Below are positions 1-12,100 of a stretch of DNA of 16,371 nt, in pieces. The DNA lies in contig NXFV01001503.1 of assembly GCA_002803225.1 (NCBI GenBank), positions 1-16,371 on the forward strand. Direction: 5' to 3'. Every line of letters starts with the position of its first letter. The first letter of the stretch is position 1. The notes beneath the pieces are model-generated. The model saw only the letters and a list, made by a program, of their open reading frames with translations, ran no database searches and was not told where the DNA came from. Origin of the DNA: Gamarada debralockiae (taxonomy: Eukaryota; Ascomycota; Leotiomycetes; Helotiales; Hyphodiscaceae). Both the position numbers and the translations under genes were made by a program.

Positions 1-481
1 CCCAACACTTCGCTTTCTCACTTTTATTATGCTACTGGCTACATTTAACTGTCTTTTAATTCTTTATTTTTATCATTTCCGTGCCCGAACCTGATCGGAC
101 ATCTTAGCAAGGTGACGAAATGATATTTGATGCCACACGTGCGTGATTATAGCGCTGAAGGCCGTTTACTATCTTGCTGCACCTACTGCAACAAATGCAC
201 CCTAATCATTTGGCTATACCAAATTTGCATCGATGCTTTATACAAGCTTGACAAGGCGGGAAGGAATTTCATCTTTATTAGACGTGGAGCACTCTAAGAA
301 CAGGAAAACTTCGAAATGTATTATGAGAAGTAATCTACATGAGTCTATGCTAATAGAGAAAAGAGAAAACAGGAATGTGCGAAGCACTAGTGCTAAGCGA
401 GTGACTGTTGATAATCTTTGTCGTGCTCTGGAGTGTGTATTGGGCCTTCAGACATATGGAAGTCATCGTCAACCAATAGCC
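1..481. other. Gene-free 3' flank of the exporter gene
   Basis: No convincing gene is visible on either strand. The one longer open frame on the plus strand (233-526) is basic, has no recognisable motif and runs into the 3' end of the exporter. The stretch is AT-rich and should hold the 3' UTR and terminator of the minus-strand exporter. A CACGTG E-box-like hexamer lies at 136-141, but nothing shows that it is used. Confidence 0.6.
274..279 (-). terminator. Possible polyadenylation signal for the MFS gene
   Basis: TTTATT on the plus strand reads AATAAA on the minus strand, about 205 bp downstream of the exporter stop codon. A second copy lies at 63-68. Fungal poly(A) signals are degenerate, so this is only a plausible site. 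Confidence 0.3.
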
Positions 482-2576
482 TTAAGCTGCCGCTGTCATA
501 GGTATATCTGCGCTTCGCGCGTGTAATTTTTCTAGATCATCTAAACGCTTCTTGATAGACGGCGGGTTGCGCTGATACGTGCAAAGCGAGACCAGTAAAC
601 TTGCAACAGATATCCCGATGCATATGCGCATGTCGATGGCGAATGCATCAATGTATGTTTCCCTGACCTCTATTTTTTCAGCGGTGGTGAAGGAGAGAAT
701 GGCAGCGGGTGACTTGTAGAAGTCATTGAGCTGTTCTGGCGACAGAACACTGCCTAGAGTATTCTTGATCTTGGTGTTCAGGACAACAAAGCTAGCGGCC
801 ACGCCAGTACTGCCACCGAAGAGACGCATCTGAGCAGTGAGGCCTTGTGCAAGTGCTATATTATTACTTCTGTTTAGTTACAGTGCATTGTCGCATATAC
901 GAGGGGTAAATGCCTTGTTTACTTACAGTAGTCCTCAAACTCGGCTTGTAGAGATGTCATGAGTGTTGAGGTAGAGAGATTCAAACCAAGACCCAGGCCA
1001 AGGATGACCTCAAATGCCCACTGCCTGGCTGCTGGGCTGAGCGTACCTGGGATCGTTGACATGAGCGCACTGCCAATTAGCATGAATATGCTCGCCAGGT
1101 TTAAAGTCCAGAATGTTAGGTTCTTTTTGGCTGACACGGCTCCTCCGAGGGCTGACCCAACTGCCATTGCCCCCATAAGTGGTAGCAGCAGAAGGCCTGA
1201 TTTGATAGCGTCATATATGTTGACAATCTGAGCACGCAGTGGAATGCTGATGATCGAAAGGTGGAGGACAAAACCGGTGAGGAATGTGCAGCTGTTTCCG
1301 AGAGATCGAAATCAGCCTTCAAGCCGATGATACGATATATATACCGAATCGTCACGGTGGTGGAACACTTACACAAAGACAGAGGCCATGACAGGATCTG
1401 TGATCAGTCTGAATGGCAGCTGTGGGCGTATGAGCCGGAAGCGAGGATTCCTCGAGAGCTGCCATTGCCATAGCAGGAGAACAATCCACGTAAGGCCAGA
1501 GAGGACCAGGACGCAAATAGTGGTAGTGCTACTCCACGCGTATTCCCTCACAGCAGCCTGATTGATAATGAAGACGGGCAGTACTGTGCCGAGCATGACG
1601 AGGACGATGCCCACGTAGTCGAGATGCTTGAACTGCGCCTTTTCGAGAGCCTGAAAGTTGTTTGGCCAGAAGAAGGAGAAAATCACGCCGGGAACAAAGG
1701 CACAAGGCCCGCTGTTGACAATAAGCTAGTTGCCGAATAGCATATATAAAATGATAGAAAAATGAATGATATGAGATCGCTAGCTAACTTACTTAATCCA
1801 GAACACCCATCGCCAGCTCGCGTAGGTGGTGAGAAGGCCGCCGATAATAGGTCCACTCACGCCCGCAAGGGCCACAATCAGGCCAATTACCGAGGATATC
1901 ACAGGCACCAACCGCGGAGGTGTGACTTCGGGATAAATGATCATGGCCATCGCGTACAAACCGGCGCCCCCAATTCCCTGCGCAGCTCGAAATCCGATGA
2001 GCTGTTCGAGGCTGGTCGCAAAGCCGCAAGCCAGGGATGCGACGAGAAAGATGAAGAAGGATAGGCTCACTACCGCTTTCCGGCCCATGGCATCGGAGAC
2101 TCGGGCAAGGGCAACGGCAAATCCTGCGACAAGAGAAACTCCTCAGCAAAGGGAAACACAGACAGCGCTGGAGACATTGTTGCAGCTTGCTTACCGACAT
2201 ATGATAGAGTATAGGCAAGAATGATCCAAGGCGCGTCGCGAAACCCGCTAAAGTCCTCTGAAATAGCGGTAAGCATGGTCGCAACCACCGTGGTATCCAT
2301 CAGCGACAGGAACAAGCCCACGCCAATGCTAACGACCTTGCAGTTAGCTTGAGCTTTCATCGATTACTTCTCATAGTCGTTTGTTGATTAGGAAGGAAGG
2401 ATCTCTTCATACCACGCGAGCACCAGAGTCAATCTCCATGTGGCCATAGGTTCGTGCCCAACCATCGCGTTGTCCGCCTGCCCATCTGACGATACATTGT
2501 CCTCTGGACGTTCCGATGGCGAAGCCGGAGACGGGGTCGCCTGGCGCTCTGCATTCTCAGATTCATCGCTGGCCAT
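482..2576 (-). CDS. MFS multidrug-type exporter, DHA2 (14-TMS) family
   Basis: Proposed join on the minus strand: 2576-2413, 2328-2195, 2123-1793, 1711-1373, 1291-927, 855-482. This is 1707 nt and 568 aa with five introns of 71-84 bp; all junctions are GT-AG and frame-consistent. Residues 1-45 are a hydrophilic, Ser/Pro/Glu-rich cytoplasmic tail. TM1 follows, containing the family motif LMDTTVVAT (about 64-72). Motif A appears as ARVSDAMGRK (106-115) in the loop after TM2. FRAAQGIGGAG (144-154) and motif C GVSGPIIGG (187-195) follow, then WRWVFWIN. The length suits 14 membrane helices. The start at 2576 is chosen because its context is CACCATGG and because exon 1 supplies the TWRLTLV run that normally opens TM1; a shorter 524-aa product from 2360 is the alternative. 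The fifth acceptor is taken at TAG (856-858), because the nearer CAG would create an immediate stop. The protein is expected to export substrates by proton antiport at the plasma membrane. Divergent pairing with the PKS-NRPS suggests it exports that product or gives self-protection. This role is inferred. Confidence 0.88.
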
Positions 2577-2917
2577 GGTGAGCGAAATGATCTATCTCCT
2601 CGTCGAGATTGTCGTCCCAAGGGCTCAAGGGGCTTTCTAGTACAGTTTGGATGAGATCACTTTGGAAGAGCCGCGCTGAAAGAGAATAGAAAACGAAATG
2701 CAACGCCTCGCGGCTAGATTTAACTGCTCGTTTCCGGCAGGGAGGTCTGTTTTCCGCTGCCTGCCAGTCGCCAACAGTTAGTTCCGGTTTGGATGTGCCC
2801 AAGGGGGTAAACAGAGAGGCTGCGCGGTATACATTGCCATAAGCGTGGCATGTTTCCCGAGGCCCCTGCCCGCCCCCACGTTCTCCGCAAACAACGCATT
2901 CCTAGCATGGATACGGA

Positions 2918-2940
2918 GTTCTACGTTCTACGTTCTACGT
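2918..2940. repeat. 7-bp tandem repeat (GTTCTAC, 3.3 copies)
   Basis: Three exact head-to-tail copies of GTTCTAC (2918-2924, 2925-2931, 2932-2938) followed by GT. They lie in the divergent promoter about 190 bp upstream of the PKS-NRPS start. They could be slippage products or a clustered regulator site. Confidence 0.9.
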
Positions 2941-2955
2941 GAGATGAGATGAGAT
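2941..2955. repeat. 5-bp tandem repeat (GAGAT, 3 copies)
   Basis: Three exact copies of GAGAT directly abut the GTTCTAC array. A related GAGATGAG occurs again near 2974-2981. This is a microsatellite-like tract in the shared promoter. Confidence 0.88.
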
Positions 2956-3129
2956 GATTCCCCTGGAAATAATGAGATGAGGCGCTCCACCGTATACCAT
3001 ATCTTGGGCACTTCTCCCATGGAGAAAGAAAGACTTTCTCCGCAGTTGGAAACACGAGGCGTCTCAACCGTGTACGTATACAATATCGTTCGCTTTTGTT
3101 CCTGTAAAACACTACCTACCTAGTTACAA

Positions 3130-6100
3130 ATGTTGAATTTTCAACGGCCACACGCGTTCAGCATGAATCTCCGCCATGAACCCATTGCCATCATTGGAAA
3201 CGCTTGTCGCTTCCCGGGAGACGCCACATCTCCCTCCAAGCTCTGGGAGCTGCTCAAGGCGCCTCGAGACGTGTCCCGCCGCATCGACCGTTTCCAGTCT
3301 TCCAGCTTCTACAACCGGGACGGCCACTACCATGGAGCGAGTAACGTGCAAGACTCCTACCTACTTTCAGAAGATCCACGTCTGTTTGACGCTCAATTCT
3401 TCAACATCCCGCCTGGAGAGGCGGAGTCCATTGATCCCCAGCAACGGTTGATCCTCGAAACCGTTTACGAAGCAGTCGAATCGTCAGGCCTCGTTCTCGA
3501 GGCTCTCCGTGGCTCAAATACGGCCGTTTATGTTGGGATCATGTGTGACGACTATGGCAATATTTGCTATGCCGACCCAGAGTCTATCCCCACATACGCT
3601 GCCACCGGCACTGCCCGCAGCATCCTGTCTAACCGTGTCTCCTTCGTCTTCGACTGGAGAGGCCCGTCGATGACTATCGATACGGCCTGCTCGTCGAGCT
3701 TAGTTGCCATCCATCAGGCCGTGCAGGTGCTGCGCAGTGGCTCCTCCTCCGTGGCCGTGGCCGCTGGTGCCAACTTGATTTTCGCTCCTAGTATGTACCT
3801 TTCTTTGTTCTACGTCCGTCCCCTATGTTTGTTGTTTACTTTCTGACCCCCTTCCTTCCCTATAGACATGTATATTGCAGAGTCAAACTTGAATATGCTC
3901 TCTCCCACAGGCAAGTCACAGATGTGGGACGCTAATGCCAATGGCTATGCTCGTGGCGAGGGCATGGCAGCGGTGATCCTAAAACGCCTGTCGGACGCAA
4001 TCGCAGATGGCGACCATATCGAATGTGTGATCCGGGAGACGGGAGTCAACCAGGACGGTCATACTCCCGGTATCACGATGCCGAGCCAGGAGGCGCAGAC
4101 TCAGCTCATCCGTGACACCTATGCTAGAGCTGGCCTAAACCTGTCGGATCCTCGAGATTGTCCACAGTATTTCGAGGCCCACGGCACAGGTACAAAGGCG
4201 GGAGATGGCGTTGAATCAAAAGCCATTTTCCATGCTTTCTTTCCCCCCCAGAGCGAAGGAACCGCAACACAGGTCGCTGAAGCCGAAGCCCTGGATCATC
4301 TGTGGGTTGGCTCTATCAAGACCGTTATTGGCCACACAGAGGGAACGGCTGGTGTTGCGGGCGTCCTGAAAGCATCTCTCGCCATCCAAAACAAGACGAT
4401 TCCACCTAACCTTCATCTCAACAACCTCAACCCAGACATTGCTCCTTACTACGGCAAACTGCAGATTGCCAAAGTGGCTGAAGCCTGGCCCAGTCTCCCG
4501 GCCGGTGCAGTCAGACGTGCGAGTGTCAATAGCTTCGGCTTTGGCGGGACAAATGCCCACGCCATTCTTGAGGCCTTCGAGCCAGCTATGCCAGAGGCAT
4601 CCCTTGTCCCAGCCACGCCTCATCAGCAGATGGCCGCAGAGACGGCCAACCCATTGCCGCTGACCTTCTCTGCGGCTTCTGAACTGTCACTAACAAAGCT
4701 GATGTCCAGTTACTTGGACTATCTGATTGAGAACCCTCAGGTTGATATCCGCCAGTTCGCTTGGTCCCTGCACGACCGGCGGTCGACCTTTACCTACCGC
4801 AGCTCAGTTACAGGCCATTCAGGAAAAGAGGTCATTGCAGAGCTCCGTAAGTCTGTTGAGGAACTGCAGTCCAGCAGTTCTAGGGCTGTATTGCGTGGCA
4901 CAACAGAGAAGAAGCACCTGTTGGGCGTGTTCTGCGGACAAGGTGCACAATGGGCGACGATGGGCAGAGCCCTCATTTCTGCATCCAAATTCGCTGAAAA
5001 CATCATTGACCAACTGGAACAATCTCTTCATGAGCTTCCTGCTGCAGACCAGCCGACATGGTCCCTCAAAGCTCAATTGATGGCCGATCCTGAGCAGTCA
5101 CGCATTGCCGAAGGCGAGCTCTCACAACCGTTATGTGCGGCCGTTCAAATCCTTTTGGTCCAAATGCTGAGACGAGCCAACATCGTCTTTGATGCGGTAA
5201 TTGGTCACTCCAGTGGTGAAATCGGCGCTGGTTACGCCGCTGGATTCCTTACAGCCACCGACGCCATCCGTATCGCATACTATCGTGGTCTGTATTCCCA
5301 CTTAGCTCGTGGACCACAGGGCCAGCGAGGAGGCATGTTAGCCGCGGGCACTTCCCTGGAAGATGCCCAGGAACTTTGCTCGCTTCCGGCCTTCGAGGGA
5401 CGCGTGGACGTGGCAGCGTACAACTCGTCGTCCAGCGTTACTCTCTCCGGCGATTTGGAGGCAATTGAAGAGATCAAGGAGGTCTTGGACGATGAAAAGA
5501 CATTCAATCGACGGCTTAAGGTTGATACGGCCTATCACTCTCATCACATGATTTCCTGTTCCTCCCGATATCAGGAGTCTCTTGAGGCACTTGGCATTCA
5601 GATACAGAAGCCCACAGGGCGAACTAAATGGTACTCTTCAGTTTACAATGGACAGCTGATGGATAATTGTGACGCCTTGAAGCACGGCTACTGGGTGGAA
5701 AACATGGTTAACATTGTCTTGTTTGCCACTGCATTGGAGTCCGCTTTAAAGGAGTCTCGCCCGACCCTGGTGGTCGAGGTTGGGCCGCATCCTACACTGA
5801 AGGCTCCAGCATTCACCGTCATTGAAGAAGTGCTCCAAGCGCCTCTTCCATACACAGGCACGCTGGCTCGTGGCAGAAACGACGTGAGTGCAATGGCTTC
5901 TGCGCTGGCTTATCTATGGTCCCAATTTGGCCGGTCTTCTGCGGACTGGCGGTCGTACTACCAGATATTTGAACCCACCATCATCCCAGAGCCTCTCCGT
6001 GACCTTCCTGCTTACCCGTGGAATCACGACCGTCTGTTCTGGTTTGAGTCTCGCCTGTCTCGCACTTTTCGTCTGCGCCAGGACTCGGCACACGTCTTGC

Positions 6101-9100
6101 TTGGTACACGAGCTGATACCTTGAACGAGCGTGAATACCGCTGGCGCAACTACATTCACCTTGGTGAAATCCCCTGGCTCCAGGGCCACAAAATCCAAGG
6201 ACAGACTCTATTCCCTGCGGCCGGCTTCCTTGTTATGGCCATAGAGGCCGCGCGCATCGCTGGACGCTCGCAGTCCATCCAGGCGATTGAGCTTCTCGAC
6301 GCCACCATTATCCGAGGCCTGGCTCTCAGTGAAGATAGGGCCATCGAGACCCTCTTTACCCTGTCCAACGTTACAACCATTGAGACTGGCCCAGATAGAT
6401 CGTTGATGACAGCTGACTATGCTTGTGATGCTTGTGTCCAAAAACAATCCGAGAACTTCGTCTCTATCGCCCGCGGAAAGTTAGTCCTGCACTGCGGAAA
6501 GCCCTCATCGACTGCTCTCGTCGAGCATCCCAATGAGGAAGGCCTTGGCCTGTTGAGCGTGGAAACAGATGTGTTCTATTCTTATCTCTCAAGCATCGGC
6601 TACAACTACGGCGGACTCTTCAAGGGTATCGCTGCCCTAAGGAGAGCCAACGGCTTCGCTCTTGGTGAGATCTGTACATCAGTGCCACAGATTGAGCCAG
6701 ACAAGTCGGTGAATCAGTTCCTCCTTCACCCTGCTACCCTTGACGTGGCATTTCAAGCTGTCTTCGCGGCAATCACCCACCCAGGCGATGGCGCTCTCTG
6801 GTCCTTGCACATTCCAACCACCATTCGTCGTGTGGTTCTCAACCCCGCCGTCTGCCCATTTGCGGGCGGCCTCAACGAGACGGTTCGGTTCTCGGCTGTG
6901 TCCAACCGTGCGGACGACGGATCATTCTCGGGCTGTGTTGATATCTTCCCTATGCACAGCCAACATTCTCTATGTCAGGTAGAGGGCCTGGAGGTTAGCC
7001 CTCTGTCTCCCCCCACAGAGAAGGATGACCGTGCCATGTTTGGACAAATGGCTACATATTTACGCACTCCTAACGCTAACGCTTTGACGACTCCTCTTGT
7101 TCTTTCCAGTAAGCAAAAAGAGGAGTGGGAGCAACTTGATCGCCTGGCTCTGCATTATGTGCGCAACATACGAGAGTCGACCAGTTCTCAGGCTCATCTT
7201 CGCCCTTGGGCTCGAAATGTGCTGGAAAATATTGGAAAAAAGACCCGGACCAATGACACCATGGACGACATCGAGAGTTCAAACCTTCCAACTGGCAAAA
7301 GTTGGAGCTTCATGGCAACTCTAGAGATTCTGAAGACTATTGGACATGGGATTGAATACTCTGTTGCCCCTTCCGAGAACAGCACTGGTCCATCAAACGA
7401 TGCTTTGTTGCAGAAGTTTTATGAGTCCACACTGGGATCATCCGAGGCGAGAGATATGTTGAGTTTGCTAGCTCAACAGATCGCTCATCGCTATCCCCAT
7501 ATGCGTATCCTGGAACTGAGGGCTGGGAATGGAAGTGCCGCAAAGTCTATCCTGAAACGCCTTGGGTCGCTATTTTCAACATATACTTGTACCGATACTA
7601 CCAGTGAGCACTTTGAATTTCTGTTAGAAGAGCACTCCGGCAGCATCTACACCGAATCGATCGACCTCGACCAAGACCTAGAAGAGCAAGGATTTTCACC
7701 TGCCAGTTACGACTTGATTATTGCTGGTAATGGTCTGCACGTATCGAAAGATGCTGCCCAAGCGCTGCGCAGAATTAGATGGCTGCTGAGACCTGGCGGT
7801 TATCTCCTTGCTCAGCACGTCACGAACACGGAGTCTGTCCACGCTGGTCTAATCATCAGCAGTCTTGCTCTGCAGCCGGAAGGCCCGAGCAGCTCTGACA
7901 CATTATTCGCGACACTGTCTGACTTTGACACTCTGTTGCAATCCTCTGGCTTTTCTGGAATTGATACAGCTTCCCCGGAGACTGCTAGCCCGTTTAGCGT
8001 TTTCGTCTCACAGGCAGTCGATCAGCAGATCAATGCCATCCGCTCCCCTCTGGTGGCAAACAAAGTCAGCATTGAGCATGTTCTGATCATTGGAGGTCAC
8101 AAGTTTCAAGTCGCCCGTATGGTGGAGAGCATTAGGCATCTCCTTCATCCATTCTGCGGGAATATCACCGTCATACGGTCCGTGAAAGAACTGGAGACTT
8201 CAATGCTCACGGCAAAGCCTTTTGTTCTGTCCCTCACAGAGTTGGATGAACCCTTCTTCCAAAATGTGACCGAGCTGAAATTCCAAAAGCTGCAGACATT
8301 GTTTTCACGCTTGAGATTTATGGTTTGGATCACCCAAGGTGCCAATGGCTCGGAGCCCTATGCGAATATCATGAGAGGAGTTGTTCGTAGCCTCCCTGTC
8401 GAATTTCCCAATCTTTTTACTCAGGTGCTTAACATCGAGGGCCCGCTAAAGCCGCATCTGCATAGTGAGGCCTTCACCGAGGAACTCCTGCGCCTGCACA
8501 TTGCGGATACCTGGAAGAAGACTCCTACCTACAATCCACTGTGGACAACGGAGCGAGAGCTGATGATTGATGGTGATAAGCTCTGTATTATGCGCTATTC
8601 CGCGGACAAAACCCTCAATACGTACTACAATGCTCTCCGTCGGCGTGTTCTTGCGGATGTCTCGACAACCGACCGGGTGGTTGCCATCACTCCTAACAAG
8701 AGCTTGCAGCAGTATCGTCTCAATCCTCACCGTATGACCGAGAGTGAGGTCAATTCAAAGGCTACAGTGACAGTTCAACACTCCCTGTCGAACGCCCTCA
8801 AGGTTAGGGATCTCGGATGCTTCTATCTCAGTATTGGAACTGACGAGTCTGGGACGACTGTTCTTGTCCCATCCGAGCATCACCAGTCGGTCTTGACTGT
8901 GCCAAGGTCTCAGCTTTTGACGGTGGATGTCCCAGAGAATCAACATCGCCGTGTTCTTCTTTCCATAGGATGCAACCTGATCGCGTCGTCATTACTAGAT
9001 AAGTGTGCCGCTGGCGACATTGTTGTCCTCCACGAGCCGCCGCCTATCCTGGCACAGGTTCTGGCCGAGAGGGCAATCCATATTGGCGCTGAGCTGGTTT

Positions 9101-12100
9101 TCATCACGACTCAAAAAGAATGTGCTGCTCAAACACACTGGAACTACGTTCATGTATATACCCCGGACCGCGACTTAAAACGGCTGCTTCCTTCCAACAC
9201 TTCAGAGTTTGTCGACTTCTCGACTTCGAAGGAAAGCGGTGATATCATTACCCGTCTTGTCTCCCATCTACCATTCAGCACGCGACGGCATACTCTCCAC
9301 GACTATTTTACCTCGCAATCGTCTAGCATCTCCGGCATCATGAAGGACCGTCTGAACCAGGCGCTGATCGATAGCTATTCGCAGTCTCTCTGCGAATCAA
9401 CACGCTCATTGGCGTTCGACGGTGTCAATAGCATACATCTGCAACAGCTTGCGGCTGATAGCCGTCTCGGGGAACCATTGACGACAATCGACTGGACCGA
9501 TCCGACTCCCTTTCCAGCCAGCGTTACCCCCGCTGTGGATGAAGTTTGCTTCCGCCCTGACCGCACCTATTTCCTTGTTGGAATGACCGGAAGCTTAGGT
9601 TTGTCTACGTGCCGGTTCATGATGCAGCACGGGGCCAGATATTTTGCGCTTTCCAGTCGTCGGCCCAACCTAGACGAGAAATGGTTGAGAGAGGCTGAAA
9701 ATGAGTTTGGCGCTGTGGTAAAAGTATTCGCGCTAGACGTTACCAGTCGCGAGAATCTGCATTCGGTGCATCAGGAAATCTGCCAGACCATGCCGCCCAT
9801 CGCAGGTGTCGCAAACGCCGCTCTTGTCTTGCGCGATGGCCTCTTTATGGAGGCAAGTGCGGAGACTATGAACGAAGCTCTACGCCCTAAGGTGGACGGC
9901 AGCGTGTACTTGGACGACCTATTTTCCACTGCCAACCTCGATTTTTTCATTCTGTTTTCGTCCCTTATCTTCATCACAGGCAATTTTGGACAGAATTTCT
10001 ACTCTGCCGGGAATGCGTTCATGGTCAGCTTAGTCCACCGGCGTCGACAGCGCGGCCTGGCCGGTAGCGTGATGAATCTTGGTGCCCTCAGTGGCATTGG
10101 ATACATCGCCCGCAGGGATCACTCCCTTCAGGACCGACTTGCTGCTGGGGGGTACGGTATCATGTCGGAGCTAGATTATCATAACTTCTTCGCCGAGGCC
10201 GTGCTGGCCGGAAGTCCAGAATCGGGACAACACCCGGAGGTTTCAGCGGGCGTGCGCTTCGTCAATTCCAAGGAGAAGTCGCCGCCGAGGTGGGTGGAGG
10301 ATCCCAAGTTCAGCCATTATGTCATTGATCGCAGTGAGCGAGATGACGGCGACAAGGTAGGGGACAATGCCCTGTCTATTAGGGCAATGTTGTTGGAGGC
10401 AAATACCCCAAAGGTTGCCTTCAATATCATCTTGAGTAAGTCTTCTTCTATTAAACCCACCGTGGGAGATGTGCCTTGTCAGGACTAACACGATTGATAG
10501 ATGCTCTGATGACTATGCTGCAAAAGAAGTTGGATTTGTCGCCTACGGAAAGCATTCTGTCCGATGTTGCAATTATCGAGCTGGGTGTTGATTCACTTGT
10601 GGCCGTTGACATCCGCTCGTGGTTTAGCAACGAATTGGAACACGATATTCCTATTTTCCGAATCCTCGGTGGCGCCACTCTTGCAGACTTGGTCGAGGAT
10701 GTCATCGCCACCATCTCGTCTGACATTGCGCCAAACCTTGGCGATGCTGGCGTGGAAGATGAGCTGAAGGCCGTTGCTCATCCCACTAACACAAGTGAGC
10801 CGGCCGCTCCGCCGGCCGATCCGCCGGCCGATCTATCATCTATTAACGACGAGACCTCGGATTCCAATGAGGCTGATGACCATGATACCAGTGCTACATC
10901 CACCCATGTGGAGGACAGCATCGAGTCTTCTGCGGTGCTCGAAAAGATCACCAAGGAGACGGATGGCGGCCTGGGGGCCGCTGGCCCTCTTCCTGTTCCA
11001 ACTCGCGAATTTGTACGGATCGAGAAGATGACTTTCGCCTGCACTCGCTTCTGGTTCTTACGCCAGTACCTGGAAGACTCCAACTGTTTTAACGTCGTCA
11101 TTACATTCCGAGTGATGGGCGAAGTCGACGTCGACCGAGCCCAGGAGGCTGTTCGCAAGCTTGGTGCTCGCCATGACGTTTTAAAGACCGCCTTCTACGC
11201 GGGCGACAGTGGTGAGCCTCTAATGGGGGTTATGGCTGACTCTTTGCTCCGTCTTGAAGTTGAGAAAATTACGCGTCAAAGTGAGGCCACGGAGGCCTCG
11301 AATGCGCTTTTCCGACACAAGTTTGACATCGAGCACGGCGAAGTCATCCGTATGCGCTTGCTCTCACTCTCTCCGCGGGATCACACCTTCATTTTTAGCG
11401 CCCATCACATCGCCATGGACGGATTCAGCTTTAACATGGTATTCCGTGAATTTAACATGCTTTACCTAGGCAAGCCATTAGCGAACGTTCCTGCCCAATT
11501 TACGGACTTTGCGGTTCAGCAGCGCAGAGATATCGAGACTGGGCGGATGAGGGACGACGTTGCGTTCTGGAAGAAGGCGTTCACGACCTTGCCCGATCCA
11601 CTTCCTCTTTTCCCGTTTCCCAACGTCAAGGCCCGCCTCCCTATGATGAAATATGAACATGAGAAGGTTGAGGTGATCCTGGATTCGACCATGGCACAGC
11701 GAATTCGTGCCCTCTGCCGCAAGCAGCATTGCACCATGTTCCACTTCTTCCTGGCCACCCTGCAAGTGTTCCTCACGCAATGGCTTGAAACCGATGATTT
11801 GTGTATAGGTATTGCGGACGCCAATCGCAAGGACGTCAAGACGCTATCGACCATGGGCTGCCTGCTGAATTTAGTTCCACTGCGATTCGAAGCCCTGCGC
11901 AACAAAGCTTCCTTCTCCAGTGTTTTGGCCGCTGCCAAACAAACGGTATACTCGGGCCTCGCGCACTCCGCAGCTCCATTCGAGCTGTTACTTGAGGAGC
12001 TCAATGTTCCTCGCTCTTCCTCTTACAGCCCCTTGTTCCAGGCATTCCTGGATTATCGCCAGTTAAACCTGAAGCAAGTGCCGTTGCTTGAGGCCCGGAC

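Larger units (their letters stand above)
2577..3129. promoter_or_regulatory. Divergent intergenic promoter region
   Basis: These 553 bp separate the start codons of the minus-strand exporter and the plus-strand PKS-NRPS, so both promoters must lie here. Visible elements are a C-rich run at 2864-2879 that includes GTGGGG on the minus strand (fits the CreA consensus SYGGRG), two abutting tandem repeats at 2918-2955, and a TATA-like GTATACAATA near 3077-3086, about 45 bp before the PKS-NRPS ATG. That ATG has a good context (ACAAATG). No convincing CGG-N-CCG binuclear zinc-cluster palindrome was found by eye. Short open frames here have no coding character. Confidence 0.6.

Noticed and set aside
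233..526. 97-codon plus-strand open frame
   Set aside because: No motif, basic and unstructured composition, AT-rich, and its end overlaps the exporter's last exon on the other strand.
857..900. CAG acceptor near 866-868 for the last exporter intron
   Set aside because: Joining there gives an immediate in-frame stop (T+AA); the TAG 10 bp further on gives a conserved SLAQGLTAQMR continuation.
1793..2284. 163-codon minus-strand frame inside the exporter
   Set aside because: It is an alternative frame that reads through intron 2194-2124; the spliced exporter frame carries the DHA2 motifs.
3788..3868. Apparent break of the ketosynthase into two frames (possible pseudogene)
   Set aside because: A 75-bp GTATGT...TATAG intron restores the conserved FAPNMYIAESN junction in phase. 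The same holds for the later breaks at 10436-10500 and 12349-12403.
4216..4623. 135-codon antisense frame within the KS region
   Set aside because: Its position mirrors highly conserved KS coding sequence, and the translation has no domain features.
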